From NCBI GenBank assembly GCA_017610205.1, contig JAFCCL010000006.1:58553-122552 (forward strand): 64,000 nucleotides of DNA, in the 5' to 3' direction. A program made the translations under genes and the position numbers. Source of the stretch: Candidatus Iainarchaeum sp. Its GTDB lineage: Archaea > Iainarchaeota > Iainarchaeia > Iainarchaeales > GCA-2688035. The notes below the pieces were generated by a model. It was given only the letters and a program-made list of their open reading frames with translations. It did no database searches and was not told the origin of the DNA. Below, one piece after another: positions 27,937-37,993 of this stretch (the first letter of the stretch is position 1; each line of letters begins with the position of its first letter).

Positions 27937-28164
27937 ATGAAACTGCCAATTATTTCTTCAGCAAAGGCAATCAAAGCACTTGAAAAGATTGGCTTTAAAG
28001 AAAATCACCAAAAAGGAAGCCATATTGTTCTTAGAAAAACAACTTTTCCATTTGCAAGAATTGTTGTTCCAAAAAGAAAAGAATTGCCAAAAGGAACACT
28101 GCGTGCAATAATAAGGCAAGCTGGATTGAACAAAGAAGAATTTACAAAACTTCTTGGAAAATAG
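27937..28164 (+). CDS. HicA-family toxin
   Basis: ISSAKAIKALEKIGFKENHQKGSHIVLRK...KGTLRAIIRQAGLNKEEF. Confidence 0.85.
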   Translation: MKLPIISSAKAIKALEKIGFKENHQKGSHIVLRKTTFPFARIVVPKRKELPKGTLRAIIRQAGLNKEEFTKLLGK

Positions 28165-28240
28165 CTTTATTATTAATAATTTATATAACTTGTGTAAGAA
28201 TAGTAATATATACAACTTTTAGCAATAAATGTGATGAAAC

Positions 28241-28456
28241 ATGGATTTTAAAGTGGCAATTTCAAAGGATGAAGATGGTATTTACATAGCCGAATGTATT
28301 GACCTTCCAGGCTGTGTTTCAGATGGAAGCACAATGCAGGAAGCCAAAAAAAATGTCAAAGAAGCAATAGAAGCCTATTTGGAAAGCCTTGAAAAGCACG
28401 GTGAAAAAATTCCTTCAAAACACTCCGAGATTGTAAGAATAAGCGTCTGCACATAA
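28241..28456 (+). CDS. HicB-family antitoxin
   Basis: VAISKDEDGIYIAECIDLPGCVSDGSTMQEAKKNVKEAIEAYLESL. Confidence 0.85.
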   Translation: MDFKVAISKDEDGIYIAECIDLPGCVSDGSTMQEAKKNVKEAIEAYLESLEKHGEKIPSKHSEIVRISVCT

Positions 28457-28517
28457 ACGCAAAGTTTTTCTAATTCAACGGTAAACATAAGACTCCCCCT
28501 TTAAGAGGTGTTTTTTT

Positions 28518-29432
28518 ATGGAAAAAATCAAGGATATTGAACTAAACGGAAAAAATTCAAAAGAAATGGTCAATGAAATGAAAACAGTTGGCTTTCAGGC
28601 AACTCATCTGGCACAAGCTGTTGAACTTATAGAACAAATGAAAAAAGAAAACGCAACAATATTTTTGGGTTTTACAGCAAACTTAATGGCCTCAGGATTG
28701 AGGGGAATTGTAAAAGAATTGTGCAAAAAAAAGTTTGTTGACGCAATTGTAACAACTGCAGGAAGCATTGACCACGACATCATCAAAAGCAGCATGCCAT
28801 ACAATCTTGGAACATTCCAGGCAAACGATGTAGAACTGCACCAAAAAGGCATTAATAGAATTGGAAACATTTTTGTTGAAACAAAAGGATTTGAGCTCCT
28901 GGAAGAAAAAATGCAGCAATGGTTAAAGGAAATTTACAGCAAAGAAAAAATTGTCAGCCCAAGCCAGCTTACAAAATTCATTGGAGAAAAGCTTCCAAAA
29001 GAAAGCTTTTTGCACTGGTGCAATACAAACAACATCCCGGTGTTCTGCCCGGGAATAACAGACGGGGCAATAGGAATGCAAATGTATTTCTTCAAACAAG
29101 AACACGCAGACTTTGCAATGGACGTAACAAAAGACATGAAAGAGCTGGCAGACCTTGTTCTGACAGCAGACAAAACAGGCGCAATAATTCTCGGAGGCGG
29201 AATTTCAAAACACCACATAATCGGCGCAAACATTCTAAGAGAAGGACTTGATTACGCGGTTTACATTTCAACAGCTGCAGAATTTGACGGAAGCCTTTCA
29301 GGAGCACAAACAAGAGAAGCAAAAAGCTGGGGCAAATTAAAGGAAAGAGGAAACAGCGTGCAGGTAAACTGTGACGCAACAATTGCACTTCCCCTAGTCG
29401 CTACTGCTTTAAAGGAAAAAGGAGTACTGTAA
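28518..29432 (+). CDS. Deoxyhypusine synthase
   Basis: MVNEMKTVGFQATHLAQAVELIEQM...FLGFTANLMASGLRGIV...AIVTTAGSIDHD...GALSGA-like GSLSGAQTREAKSWGK. Confidence 0.92.
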   Translation: MEKIKDIELNGKNSKEMVNEMKTVGFQATHLAQAVELIEQMKKENATIFLGFTANLMASGLRGIVKELCKKKFVDAIVTTAGSIDHDIIKSSMPYNLGTFQANDVELHQKGINRIGNIFVETKGFELLEEKMQQWLKEIYSKEKIVSPSQLTKFIGEKLPKESFLHWCNTNNIPVFCPGITDGAIGMQMYFFKQEHADFAMDVTKDMKELADLVLTADKTGAIILGGGISKHHIIGANILREGLDYAVYISTAAEFDGSLSGAQTREAKSWGKLKERGNSVQVNCDATIALPLVATALKEKGVL

Positions 29433-29491
29433 AAAAAAAAGGAATTGCTTGCAATGATTACAACCAGTACTTGCAGTAAAGAGGAATTACA

Positions 29492-30502
29492 ATGATTACA
29501 GTAATAACTTATTTGCTAATGTTTGCCTGCGGAGCATTTACAAAATTCGCAGACAATTTAATTGACGAACCATTCAAATCAAAATTTCCATGGCTGCAAT
29601 ATGCCACAGCTGCAATTTACGGAATTCTTGCAGGATACCTTGCAACAGGCTCAACAGAATTTGCAACACTAATAATTGCAATCACAATAGGAGTGTTGTT
29701 TGCGGGAAAAATTGATTCAAAAGCACACCAGCTTGCAATTGCAATAATTTTTGTAACAATTGCACTGCGAGGTTTGCCCTCAATAGACATTCTTCTGCTT
29801 GCAGCCCTTGTTATTCTTGGATTTCTTGACGACGCCTTAAACGATTTTGTAGACAATGCAAAAGAAAAAGGAAAACACATTAATTCAACAATAAGACACA
29901 TTGTAAGCGCAAGGCTTTCACTGGAAATCGGAACACTTGCATTAGGGCTTTGGACAGGAAACTTTGTTTACTTCCTTTCAATATTTTCATTCGACCTTGC
30001 ATACAACATTGTGGACAAGGCAATGCCGTTGTTTATGAAAATGTTTAATCCAGAATACGGGCCACAGCTGGTTGTTGATTTGTACAAATGCAATGCAAAA
30101 AAACTAGGTGACAAAAATTTTATCAAAAAAACGCTTGTGGAATTTCCTGCAAAAATCGGAATGAGAAAAATTTCCAAAGCATTTGTCTTCAAATACAATC
30201 CAAAAAACAAGGAAGAACAAGGACTAAGCGCATTTGTGCTAATAGCAGAATCACACATTACAATACACACATATCCACTAAGGCAGCTTGCAAAAATAGA
30301 TATAGTTTCATGCAAGGGATTTGATCAGGAAAAGGCAGCAGCAATGCTAAAAAAAACATTCAATGCAAAAGAAGCAGAAGCCAAATCACTCTACAGGGGA
30401 AAACACTATCCAAAAGACCTGAAAAAATCAGCAGAACTTGCAAAAAAAGAGCGCTCAAAAAGCACAGTTTGCAAAACGCAGGCAACTATGCTGAAGGAGT
30501 AA
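29492..30502 (+). CDS. Polytopic membrane domain fused to AdoMet decarboxylase (SpeD)-like domain
   Basis: C-terminal GPQLVVDLYKCNAKKL...FVLIAESHITIHTYPLRQLAKIDIVSCKGFD matches SpeD self-cleavage (ESH) and catalytic Cys region; about 190 aa TM-rich N-terminus. Confidence 0.75.
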   Translation: MITVITYLLMFACGAFTKFADNLIDEPFKSKFPWLQYATAAIYGILAGYLATGSTEFATLIIAITIGVLFAGKIDSKAHQLAIAIIFVTIALRGLPSIDILLLAALVILGFLDDALNDFVDNAKEKGKHINSTIRHIVSARLSLEIGTLALGLWTGNFVYFLSIFSFDLAYNIVDKAMPLFMKMFNPEYGPQLVVDLYKCNAKKLGDKNFIKKTLVEFPAKIGMRKISKAFVFKYNPKNKEEQGLSAFVLIAESHITIHTYPLRQLAKIDIVSCKGFDQEKAAAMLKKTFNAKEAEAKSLYRGKHYPKDLKKSAELAKKERSKSTVCKTQATMLKE

Positions 30503-30662
30503 TTGCCCTAACAACCAAAACCAGTGCAATAACAGCAATTGCCGCACCAATAACAAATTCTGGCGAAAGCTTTGGACCGCTTGTATCTGCGTCAAAAAAC
30601 CTTACAATTCCCAAACTACTGCTTGGTCCGCTAACAGCAGGACCCCTATTTAACTTAACCAT
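30486..30662 (-). CDS. Protein translocase subunit Sec61-beta (SecG-like)
   Basis: MVKLNRGPAVSGPSSSLGIVRFFDADTSGPKLSPEFVIGAAIAVIALVLVVRAITPSA: G.MRFF.....GPK.SP + single TM. Confidence 0.85.
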   Translation of the reverse strand: MVKLNRGPAVSGPSSSLGIVRFFDADTSGPKLSPEFVIGAAIAVIALVLVVRAITPSA

Positions 30663-30764
30663 TTTAAAACACCAAAAATGCGCCAAAAAAGGCACAATAT
30701 AAAGATTTTAATAGTTGTTAAGATATAAAAATGATAACGTTTAAGAAAAAAAAGGCTGAAAACC

Positions 30765-31766
30765 ATGCAAAACGAAATACTGATACAAAATGGCATTAGG
30801 GCAATTATTCTAATAGCAATGATTTTTGTTTTACTATTTTTGCTGACATTTACAGGAGTAATAGGATGCAGTGAAATTCCAATGGCAGGAGAAGCATGGT
30901 GCGACGTTTACTGGACAATCAAAACCTATACAACAGGCGGACCACGCGTTCTAATAGTATACGGAGACTCAGGTCTTGGAAACCCAATAGGGTTTAACAA
31001 CGGAAGCCTTGAAGAACTTCTTGCAGACCCAAATCTTCTTTCGGTTCACGCAGATACACAGCATATTGACAACCTAAGCTACGGAGTTCTGCAAAACTAT
31101 GACATAGTAATAGTTGACAGGGCAAAAGAAATTGAAACAAAGCAATTAAGGATGTTTATAGACTATGCATCAAATCCAACAGGCGGAGTACTTGTATGGA
31201 CAGGTGATGCAGGAACCAAACTTGGACCAAATGACCACCCGGTTTACACAGAAGACAAAGATCCTTCCACAGATACAAATACAATCCTTGGACCATGGTC
31301 AAGAAGAGACGAAGATTACATAATTTCGTTTGATGAGCTTTTAGGAGTAAAGCCTGTTGACAATGAAAAAATTACTTTCTGCGAACTCTTTTCATGCCGT
31401 GAAGGAATGCCAATGCTGGCAGGAAATATTGAAACAGAACCAAGCGGAAACCACCCGCTTATAAGAGGAATTACAAGATCGCTGCCATTATATGTCTTCA
31501 AAGGAGAAGACTTTGGAATTGTTGAAACACTTTCAGGAGGAATTACAAACGAAGTCCTCTCCCTTGACTTTGGAAGCAAAATGAGCGTAGCCGGATATGA
31601 CCTCAACAAAAGTGTGCCACTAATTGTAACATCGGGAATCGGTGAAAGAATAATTTACTACGCGCTTCCCATTGAATACTATGCAAACCCCGAACTTGAA
31701 AAGGCAGGAAAAGCAACATACCTGCTTCCAATAGAAAACATGTACTACGGAATCATAAAAGGGTGA
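30765..31766 (+). CDS. Membrane-anchored protein with GATase/ThuA-like extracellular domain
   Basis: N-terminal TM; RVLIVYGDSG...VLQNYDIVIVDRAKEIETKQLRMFIDYASNPTGGVLVWTGDAG. Confidence 0.5.
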   Translation: MQNEILIQNGIRAIILIAMIFVLLFLLTFTGVIGCSEIPMAGEAWCDVYWTIKTYTTGGPRVLIVYGDSGLGNPIGFNNGSLEELLADPNLLSVHADTQHIDNLSYGVLQNYDIVIVDRAKEIETKQLRMFIDYASNPTGGVLVWTGDAGTKLGPNDHPVYTEDKDPSTDTNTILGPWSRRDEDYIISFDELLGVKPVDNEKITFCELFSCREGMPMLAGNIETEPSGNHPLIRGITRSLPLYVFKGEDFGIVETLSGGITNEVLSLDFGSKMSVAGYDLNKSVPLIVTSGIGERIIYYALPIEYYANPELEKAGKATYLLPIENMYYGIIKG

Positions 31767-31845
31767 AGCAACGCATTAAATAAAAAAATCTGGCAATTAA
31801 AAAAAACAAAGCATTAAATAAAAAAAAACCTTTAATTAACACAGC

Positions 31846-34254
31846 ATGCAACAAAAACACATTGCAACAGCACTAATTTTTATAGCCTTGATAAGCACAG
31901 CAAACGCAGCTACTTACTATGTGGCGCCCTACGGTAACGACGCGCATACAAAACAACAAGCACAAAATGCCACAACTCCTTGGGCCACCATAAACTATGG
32001 AACTAGCCAGCTATTAGCCGGCGATACTCTTTTGGTTAGAGAAGGAACGTATAGAGAAAGTGTTAATATAAAGGTAAATGGCACAGAAGCAGATAGAATT
32101 ACCATAAAAGCATATTTAGGAGAAAAGCCAATTCTAGAAGGCACGCAAGTCACAGGTGGTTGGGCAAAGTGCGTGTCTAAAGAGGAATGCCTTGACAATA
32201 TTAATTGGCAGAATATCTACTATGCAAAAACGAACATAAATCCAGAAGAAAAACTGTTTTTTGAAGATGGAGAATATCTACAAATAGCTCAAGAGCCTAA
32301 CCAAAGCGATCCTGCCTTAGAGCAGGTTAGCGAATTTAGCTCTCTTGAGAATGAAGGAAACAATTTTGGGCATCAAATAATAGCAATAAATCCAGGGCAA
32401 GCAGAAGTTGGTTCTTTTAGTATATCAGACCCAGATGGTTTTTATTCAACGTTGTTTAAAGAGGGGGAAACAATTATTGTAGGAATTAAAAGCGGGTCAA
32501 ATAAGAACAATGGAAACTACAGTTTGACAATGGATGCAACTAACCTTAATGGTACCACAACACTTACTGTTGATAGAGAGGTTTTTGATGCACTTTATGA
32601 TAACATTGAAGTTGAAAACCAGAGATTTTTTGTTGATAGTGATAAATTAATTCAAGATGATGATTATTGGAATGGAACAAAAATAAGATTTTGGTCTCAT
32701 GCAGCAAATAACTGGGTTGACACAAAATATGTGAAAAGATTTATCCAAGCCAGACACATGGTTGTTTTTGATGTTCCTCTTGGCTGGGCAGTTTCTCCTG
32801 GAGGAACAAGCCCTGATGCATATTCATTCCAAAACCATCCATTAATTTTAGATAAAGCAGATGAATATTATTATACCACACAGCCAGATATAGATGGGAA
32901 TTATACAGTTTATTTGTGGCCAAGAAATGCTTCAGATTTAGACAATAAAATCGGCATTTCTATTTTCATAAGAGGCTTTTACATTAATTCTAAATATGGG
33001 AGTTATGTAACTATAGACGGTTTTACTATTAGAAGCTATTCTGGGACTGAAGGGGGCACTCGATCAGGCGGAATTATCTGTCCCTATGGTTTTAACCATG
33101 AGAGTTTAATAATAAAAAATAACCTTGTTTATAACAACAAAGGGTATGGCGGGATTGCAATAAGTTCAGGCAATTATGATATAGTTGAAGGCAATCTTGT
33201 TTACAACATTTTGGATGGATTCGGAATTTTACTTGCAGGAACAAATGGAAAAGCAACAGGAAACAATATTACAAAAACAGGGAGGACCTGTCTTTATGTA
33301 AGTTTAAAAAAAGGGTTACTTACGAACAATGTTCTTGGTATCGGCTCTACCCATGCAAATGGAATAAGTATCTATGCAGGGAACGAAAATATTTTAGTGT
33401 CTGGCAACAGGTTTATGAATAACAACTTAACTTTTCAAAGCTGCCGCAATCTTACAATTTATAACAATATATTGGACAGCAAAGAAGGAAACTATGTTAT
33501 CGCAGACTGGAGCAAAAATGGAGAAAACGTTTACATTTTTAACAACATAATCACAGGCACTAGCAATAATGCTGCTCTTTATGCAACATCTCCAACAACC
33601 ACTTCTAAAAATAATATAATTGGAGGAAGCTCTACTATTAACAGAAGCCATAATATTTACATTGCAAGAGCTTGGAACCAAAAACCAAGTTATGGGTGGT
33701 TATTGCAGGAAGAAGAAATTGTTGCAGACGGAACAACAATATACGGTCCGGCATATACAGTTAATGACATTTTTCAGGATATTTCCACATCCTATGAATT
33801 AAAAGAAAACAGCATCGCAATTGACAAGGGGACAAACATTATAACCGAGTTACCGGATTATTTACAAGATCCATTTTTCGCAGAGGTTGATTTTTTAAAA
33901 GATATTGATGGAAATCCACGGCCACAAGGCAATGGATTTGACATTGGACCATACGAATTTCAAAGCAATGCAACGCAAACATGCGCTGGCACTGACTCAA
34001 ACTGTGGCACCTGGCCAAACTGCCAAAACTGCAACAGCCAAGACGGCTGCATTGAAACAGCTTACAGAAACTACAGCTGTGAAGGAACAAACTGCAGCTA
34101 CACAGAACAAGCAGACGACCCAAGATGCCAAGCAGTAGAATGCGTTGACCTAACAGCACTAACAGACCACATTTCCCAATGGAAACAAGGCAACCTAACA
34201 ATGCTTGCTCTAATGGAAAAGATTCAATTGTGGAAAGCAGAAACAGGATGCTAA
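31846..34254 (+). CDS. Secreted right-handed beta-helix (NosD/PbH1-like) protein with Cys-rich and dockerin-like C-terminus
   Basis: Signal peptide; YYVAPYGNDAHT...PWATINYGTSQLLAGDTLLVREGTYRESVNIK; repeated N-N-I-xx beta-helix pattern; C-term LTALTDHISQWKQGNLTMLALMEKIQLWK. Confidence 0.75.
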   Translation: MQQKHIATALIFIALISTANAATYYVAPYGNDAHTKQQAQNATTPWATINYGTSQLLAGDTLLVREGTYRESVNIKVNGTEADRITIKAYLGEKPILEGTQVTGGWAKCVSKEECLDNINWQNIYYAKTNINPEEKLFFEDGEYLQIAQEPNQSDPALEQVSEFSSLENEGNNFGHQIIAINPGQAEVGSFSISDPDGFYSTLFKEGETIIVGIKSGSNKNNGNYSLTMDATNLNGTTTLTVDREVFDALYDNIEVENQRFFVDSDKLIQDDDYWNGTKIRFWSHAANNWVDTKYVKRFIQARHMVVFDVPLGWAVSPGGTSPDAYSFQNHPLILDKADEYYYTTQPDIDGNYTVYLWPRNASDLDNKIGISIFIRGFYINSKYGSYVTIDGFTIRSYSGTEGGTRSGGIICPYGFNHESLIIKNNLVYNNKGYGGIAISSGNYDIVEGNLVYNILDGFGILLAGTNGKATGNNITKTGRTCLYVSLKKGLLTNNVLGIGSTHANGISIYAGNENILVSGNRFMNNNLTFQSCRNLTIYNNILDSKEGNYVIADWSKNGENVYIFNNIITGTSNNAALYATSPTTTSKNNIIGGSSTINRSHNIYIARAWNQKPSYGWLLQEEEIVADGTTIYGPAYTVNDIFQDISTSYELKENSIAIDKGTNIITELPDYLQDPFFAEVDFLKDIDGNPRPQGNGFDIGPYEFQSNATQTCAGTDSNCGTWPNCQNCNSQDGCIETAYRNYSCEGTNCSYTEQADDPRCQAVECVDLTALTDHISQWKQGNLTMLALMEKIQLWKAETGC

Positions 34255-34309
34255 AAAAAAACAAGAGAAAACAATTATATAGGAATTTGAAGCAATAGAA
34301 TTAAAGAAA

Positions 34310-34576
34310 GTGGAAAAAATGGGTAAAAAAATTATTTTAGTGTTTGCTGCCTTAGTGATTTTGGCTGGTGGCAGCCTTGCTTCCGGTGTTTCAAGAAGCT
34401 TTAGCAGCAATGTTGAACCAGGAGCCGACCTCAAAGTAATGCTTATCGTAGAGACTGAAGGCGATGAAACTTACTATGCAATAGACGAATTGGTGCCAAA
34501 AGGCTGGACAGTAAAAAGCAGCGGAAGCGAAAGACCAAATAAGATAAAAGCAATAGAAGGAAAAATCGATGAATAA
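34310..34576 (+). CDS. Small secreted protein, paralogous to N-terminus of next gene
   Basis: VSRSFSSNVEPGADLKVMLIVETEGDETYYAIDELVPKGWTV vs VSRNFSETTVEIDSNVTVTLTVDITGSETYYAIDESIPTGWTV. Confidence 0.6.
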   Translation: MEKMGKKIILVFAALVILAGGSLASGVSRSFSSNVEPGADLKVMLIVETEGDETYYAIDELVPKGWTVKSSGSERPNKIKAIEGKIDE

Positions 34577-36059
34577 CAAAGCTGTTTTGCTATTTGCAAT
34601 TTTTGTAATGTTTTTTGGAAGCGCTTATGCGTCAACAGTTTCAAGAAACTTTAGTGAGACAACAGTTGAAATTGACAGTAATGTAACTGTAACACTAACT
34701 GTTGACATTACCGGAAGTGAAACTTATTATGCAATAGACGAAAGCATTCCAACAGGGTGGACAGTGGCTTATGCTGATAACGAACCTGATTCAATACAAC
34801 AGTCAGGGCATATAAAATTGGTTGTGATAGAAAACGCGACAAACACGACACACACATACATTCTGACAGCACCAAACCAAGCCGAAACAACAACCTTTTT
34901 AGGCATATACATGCTTGAGGGAATGAACAATGAAGCGCAAATTTCTGGAGAAAACCAAGTAACTGTTGCTTCAGACAGCTGCGCAACAGATGATGATTGC
35001 CCTAGCCAAATATGCTGCAGCAGAATATGCATCAATCCAGCATGCAGCCTGAACTCAGATTGCGACGACGGAGACGCCTGCACAACAGACTCCTGCGGTG
35101 ATGGAGGCACCTGCACAGCAGCCTGCTCAAACACGCCAATAGAAGGATGTGGCGAAGAACCAGAGCCAGCATCAGGGCCAGGAGGCGGAAGCTCAGGAGG
35201 CGGTGGAGACACTGGCAACAGGTTAACCATCAACATAGAAGGAAGCTGCCTAAGGCAACCAATCACTATAACAGTACTAAACCAACAAGGAAATCCGTTA
35301 ACAGGAGCATTTACAAGAGTAACAAAAAACCGGACAACTGTTGAAACAAAAACAACAAACCAGACAGGAAAAAACACATTTGTATTTGAAGAACCAGGAG
35401 AATACACAATCTACACAACCAAACCAGGATACCATGCAAACACCAAAACAATCCAAGTCAGAGAATGCAAACCACCAACAGCACACTTCGAACAAGAAAT
35501 AAAAACAGGCCAAACACAAACAATAACACTAACAACAGATGACGGCAATACAATAACAGACTTCAACGTCCTGATAACATACCCAAACAATACAACAGCA
35601 CTGCTTGAAGCAAAAGATGGGGCGATAATACTGCCAGCAGAGGAAGCAGGAACATACACAGCAACAGTAACAACAACAGACTTTCAAACAACAGTAAACT
35701 TTGAAGCAACAACACCAATGCAAATAATCCCAAACATCAAACCAGACGCAAGACCAGTAGTCAGCGCAGTACTAGGAGAAGAAACAGTCCAAACACCAAA
35801 CTACCTAATCATATGGATACTAGCAGTAGCAATCATAAGTGGACTAATCATAGAAATAACAAAAGTCAAGCCAGGATGGTTCAGAATATTCATGGCAACA
35901 ACATACACAACCCTGCCATTAGTAGTAAATTACTACACAAACATCTGGATAGCCTTCGCAACAATAGCAATACAAACAGTAATCCTAACAGCACTATACT
36001 TCAACCAATGGAGAATAAAAAAAGCACTACAAGCAATAAGCAAACTTGAAAATAATTAA
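34569..36059 (+). CDS. Large surface protein with Cys-rich CDDGDACTTDSC segment and C-terminal TM helices
   Basis: Signal peptide, SDCDDGDACTTDSC repeat-type motif, Thr-rich Ig-like region, three C-terminal TM segments. Confidence 0.65.
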   Translation: MNNKAVLLFAIFVMFFGSAYASTVSRNFSETTVEIDSNVTVTLTVDITGSETYYAIDESIPTGWTVAYADNEPDSIQQSGHIKLVVIENATNTTHTYILTAPNQAETTTFLGIYMLEGMNNEAQISGENQVTVASDSCATDDDCPSQICCSRICINPACSLNSDCDDGDACTTDSCGDGGTCTAACSNTPIEGCGEEPEPASGPGGGSSGGGGDTGNRLTINIEGSCLRQPITITVLNQQGNPLTGAFTRVTKNRTTVETKTTNQTGKNTFVFEEPGEYTIYTTKPGYHANTKTIQVRECKPPTAHFEQEIKTGQTQTITLTTDDGNTITDFNVLITYPNNTTALLEAKDGAIILPAEEAGTYTATVTTTDFQTTVNFEATTPMQIIPNIKPDARPVVSAVLGEETVQTPNYLIIWILAVAIISGLIIEITKVKPGWFRIFMATTYTTLPLVVNYYTNIWIAFATIAIQTVILTALYFNQWRIKKALQAISKLENN

Positions 36060-36421
36060 AAAAAAATGTTTGATTAATGCGGCAATTTTTTTCAGCAAAT
36101 CTTTTCTTTGCTTTTTTGGAAACTTTTGTTTTCTTTGAAGCCATCTATAAAAATAAAGGAAAAAGAGAATTTAGTACTTTGCCTTCAAGAAGTTTTTAAA
36201 CAAGGTCCAACTTAAGCAAAATCTAATTAACCAACAAAAGTCCAATCCATGAAATGGCAACAGAATTTACCTACAACGCCAAGGAAAAGAAAAGCTTTAT
36301 AAATAACAAAAGACTTCTATTGACTTAGAGTGCCTCCCTCAAAAAGGAAAGGTTAAAAAGGGAGAAAAGCACCAAATATTAATAGAATTATTAACATATT
36401 AATTGGAAAAAATTAACGAAG

Positions 36422-37282
36422 GTGAGTATTAGGATGTATCCAGAAGACGCAGGAGGAGAACCGGCACAAGGTGGCGGAATGAAAGCAGGCGTTACAAGAA
36501 ATCTTGAGGCCCTAATTCCGTTAATTCTGATTGTCATAATAGCTGCATTCTTAGGTCACAAATTTGGATTGTGGACAATCCCATTTTTGGGAGGAGATAA
36601 TCAGGTCCAGATGCTGGTAGTAGGCCAGCCAAGTGTTGACCTGCTTGCAGACCTTGACAACCAGCGAGATTTGGTATACTACAGAGTAAAAGATGCTTCA
36701 GATTTAGATGCAGCACCACAAGAGCAGCTAGCTCAATATGACATTGTTTTGCTTGACCAGCATATGGGAATAACGCCATATGACAAAAGTGTCTCAAGGA
36801 CTTTTGGCGAAGCACTTGAAAACTATGTCAAAACAGGCGGAAAGCTAATAACCGTAATGGATTCAGGAATTTATAGATCTGGAGGAATTTACGGAACAGG
36901 GGTTGCATCAGACGTAATAGGTTGGAGAGCAACATTTGGCGATATTATACCAGTTGAATGTGATCTTGGGCCAAACGACATTCCGACATGCAAGCAGCCA
37001 ATTGCAACAACAGGCAAAATTTACAGGTTGGACTTTGACAACAAAATGATGGAAGGCATAGAAGTTGCCCCAGCAGACCCAAGATATGGTCCACTGAACA
37101 TACTAACATTTGATGTCAAACCAAACGGAAATCAGGTTGCCTACATAAAACATATTGCGACTGCAAGCAACTACCCAGGAATAGTTGAAAAAAATCTCCT
37201 AATAGGAAAAAGCATTTACTTCAACTACGACCCAGCTATAACTCCTGGAATCTGGCAAAACACTCTGGAATATCTGCGCTAA
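36422..37282 (+). CDS. Membrane-anchored protein with GATase-like domain (analogue of 30765..31766)
   Basis: TM near N-terminus; QVQMLVVGQPS...LAQYDIVLLDQHMGI...GEALENYVKTGGKLITVMDSG. Confidence 0.5.
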   Translation: MSIRMYPEDAGGEPAQGGGMKAGVTRNLEALIPLILIVIIAAFLGHKFGLWTIPFLGGDNQVQMLVVGQPSVDLLADLDNQRDLVYYRVKDASDLDAAPQEQLAQYDIVLLDQHMGITPYDKSVSRTFGEALENYVKTGGKLITVMDSGIYRSGGIYGTGVASDVIGWRATFGDIIPVECDLGPNDIPTCKQPIATTGKIYRLDFDNKMMEGIEVAPADPRYGPLNILTFDVKPNGNQVAYIKHIATASNYPGIVEKNLLIGKSIYFNYDPAITPGIWQNTLEYLR

Positions 37283-37519
37283 TGCAAAGGCATTCCAGCA
37301 ATTTTTTCTTTTTTAAAAAAAAACCAGGCACAGCCTTAGACAGTGTAGGGAATGATATTAGACATTGCATAATTCACTAATTACGATAAAATGGTAAAAT
37401 AAAACATATTTATAAAAAAAGGTTGTAGGCATATTTTTTTAGAAAAGGCAGTTTGCCTTTAAGAAATTAGATAACAGAATTTCAAAAAAAATAGCGTACA
37501 TCAGGGAGGTGTGCTTTGG

Positions 37520-37792
37520 ATGACTGGGGATAACATTGTTTTCGTTGGAAAAAAAGGAACAATGGCATATGTTTTGGCTGTTGTAACACAAATGAATCAG
37601 GGTGCAAAAATCATTCAAATAAAAGCCAGAGGAAGAGCAATCAGTCGGGCTGTTGACGTCGCAGAAATTGTAAGAAACAAGTTTGTGATAGAGAGCAAGA
37701 TTGACAACATAAACATTTCAACAGAAGAAATCAAAACAGAGGAAGGAACACCTTTGAAGGTTTCAGCAATAGAAATAACACTATCAAAATAA
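37520..37792 (+). CDS. albA: Alba DNA/RNA-binding protein
   Basis: [49 protein letters not shown]. Confidence 0.95.
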   Translation: MTGDNIVFVGKKGTMAYVLAVVTQMNQGAKIIQIKARGRAISRAVDVAEIVRNKFVIESKIDNINISTEEIKTEEGTPLKVSAIEITLSK

Positions 37793-37797
37793 TTGTT

Positions 37798-37827
37798 TTT
37801 GAAAGGAATTGATTCTTTCCTTTCAAA
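37798..37827 (+). terminator. Hairpin after alba
   Basis: TTTGAAAGGAA-ttgattct-TTCCTTTCAAA. Confidence 0.5.
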
Positions 37828-37956
37828 CTTTCTTATTCTTTCTTGAAATACAGAAAAACAGCATAAACCTCGTTTCTGCACAAAAAGCCTGGTTTGAAAC
37901 CCAAAGTTGTACTCCCTTCTTGTGCAAACATCCTGAAAAGCAAAGCTTTATTAATG

Positions 37957-37993
37957 TCATGACACTATCATGATACATCATGTCAAGTCATGA
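37957..37993. promoter_or_regulatory. Phased TCATGA operator array overlapping HTH gene start
   Basis: TCATGA at 37957, 37968, 37988 and TCATGT at 37978, 10-11 bp steps. Confidence 0.65.

Noticed and set aside
30469-30702. Plus-strand ORF MQNAGNYAEGVIALTTKTSAITAIAAPITNSG...
   Set aside because: Antisense to a clear Sec61-beta gene at 30486-30662(-).
34769-35407. 212-aa minus-strand ORF
   Set aside because: Antisense to the surface protein gene; composition is an artefact of the A/C-rich coding strand.
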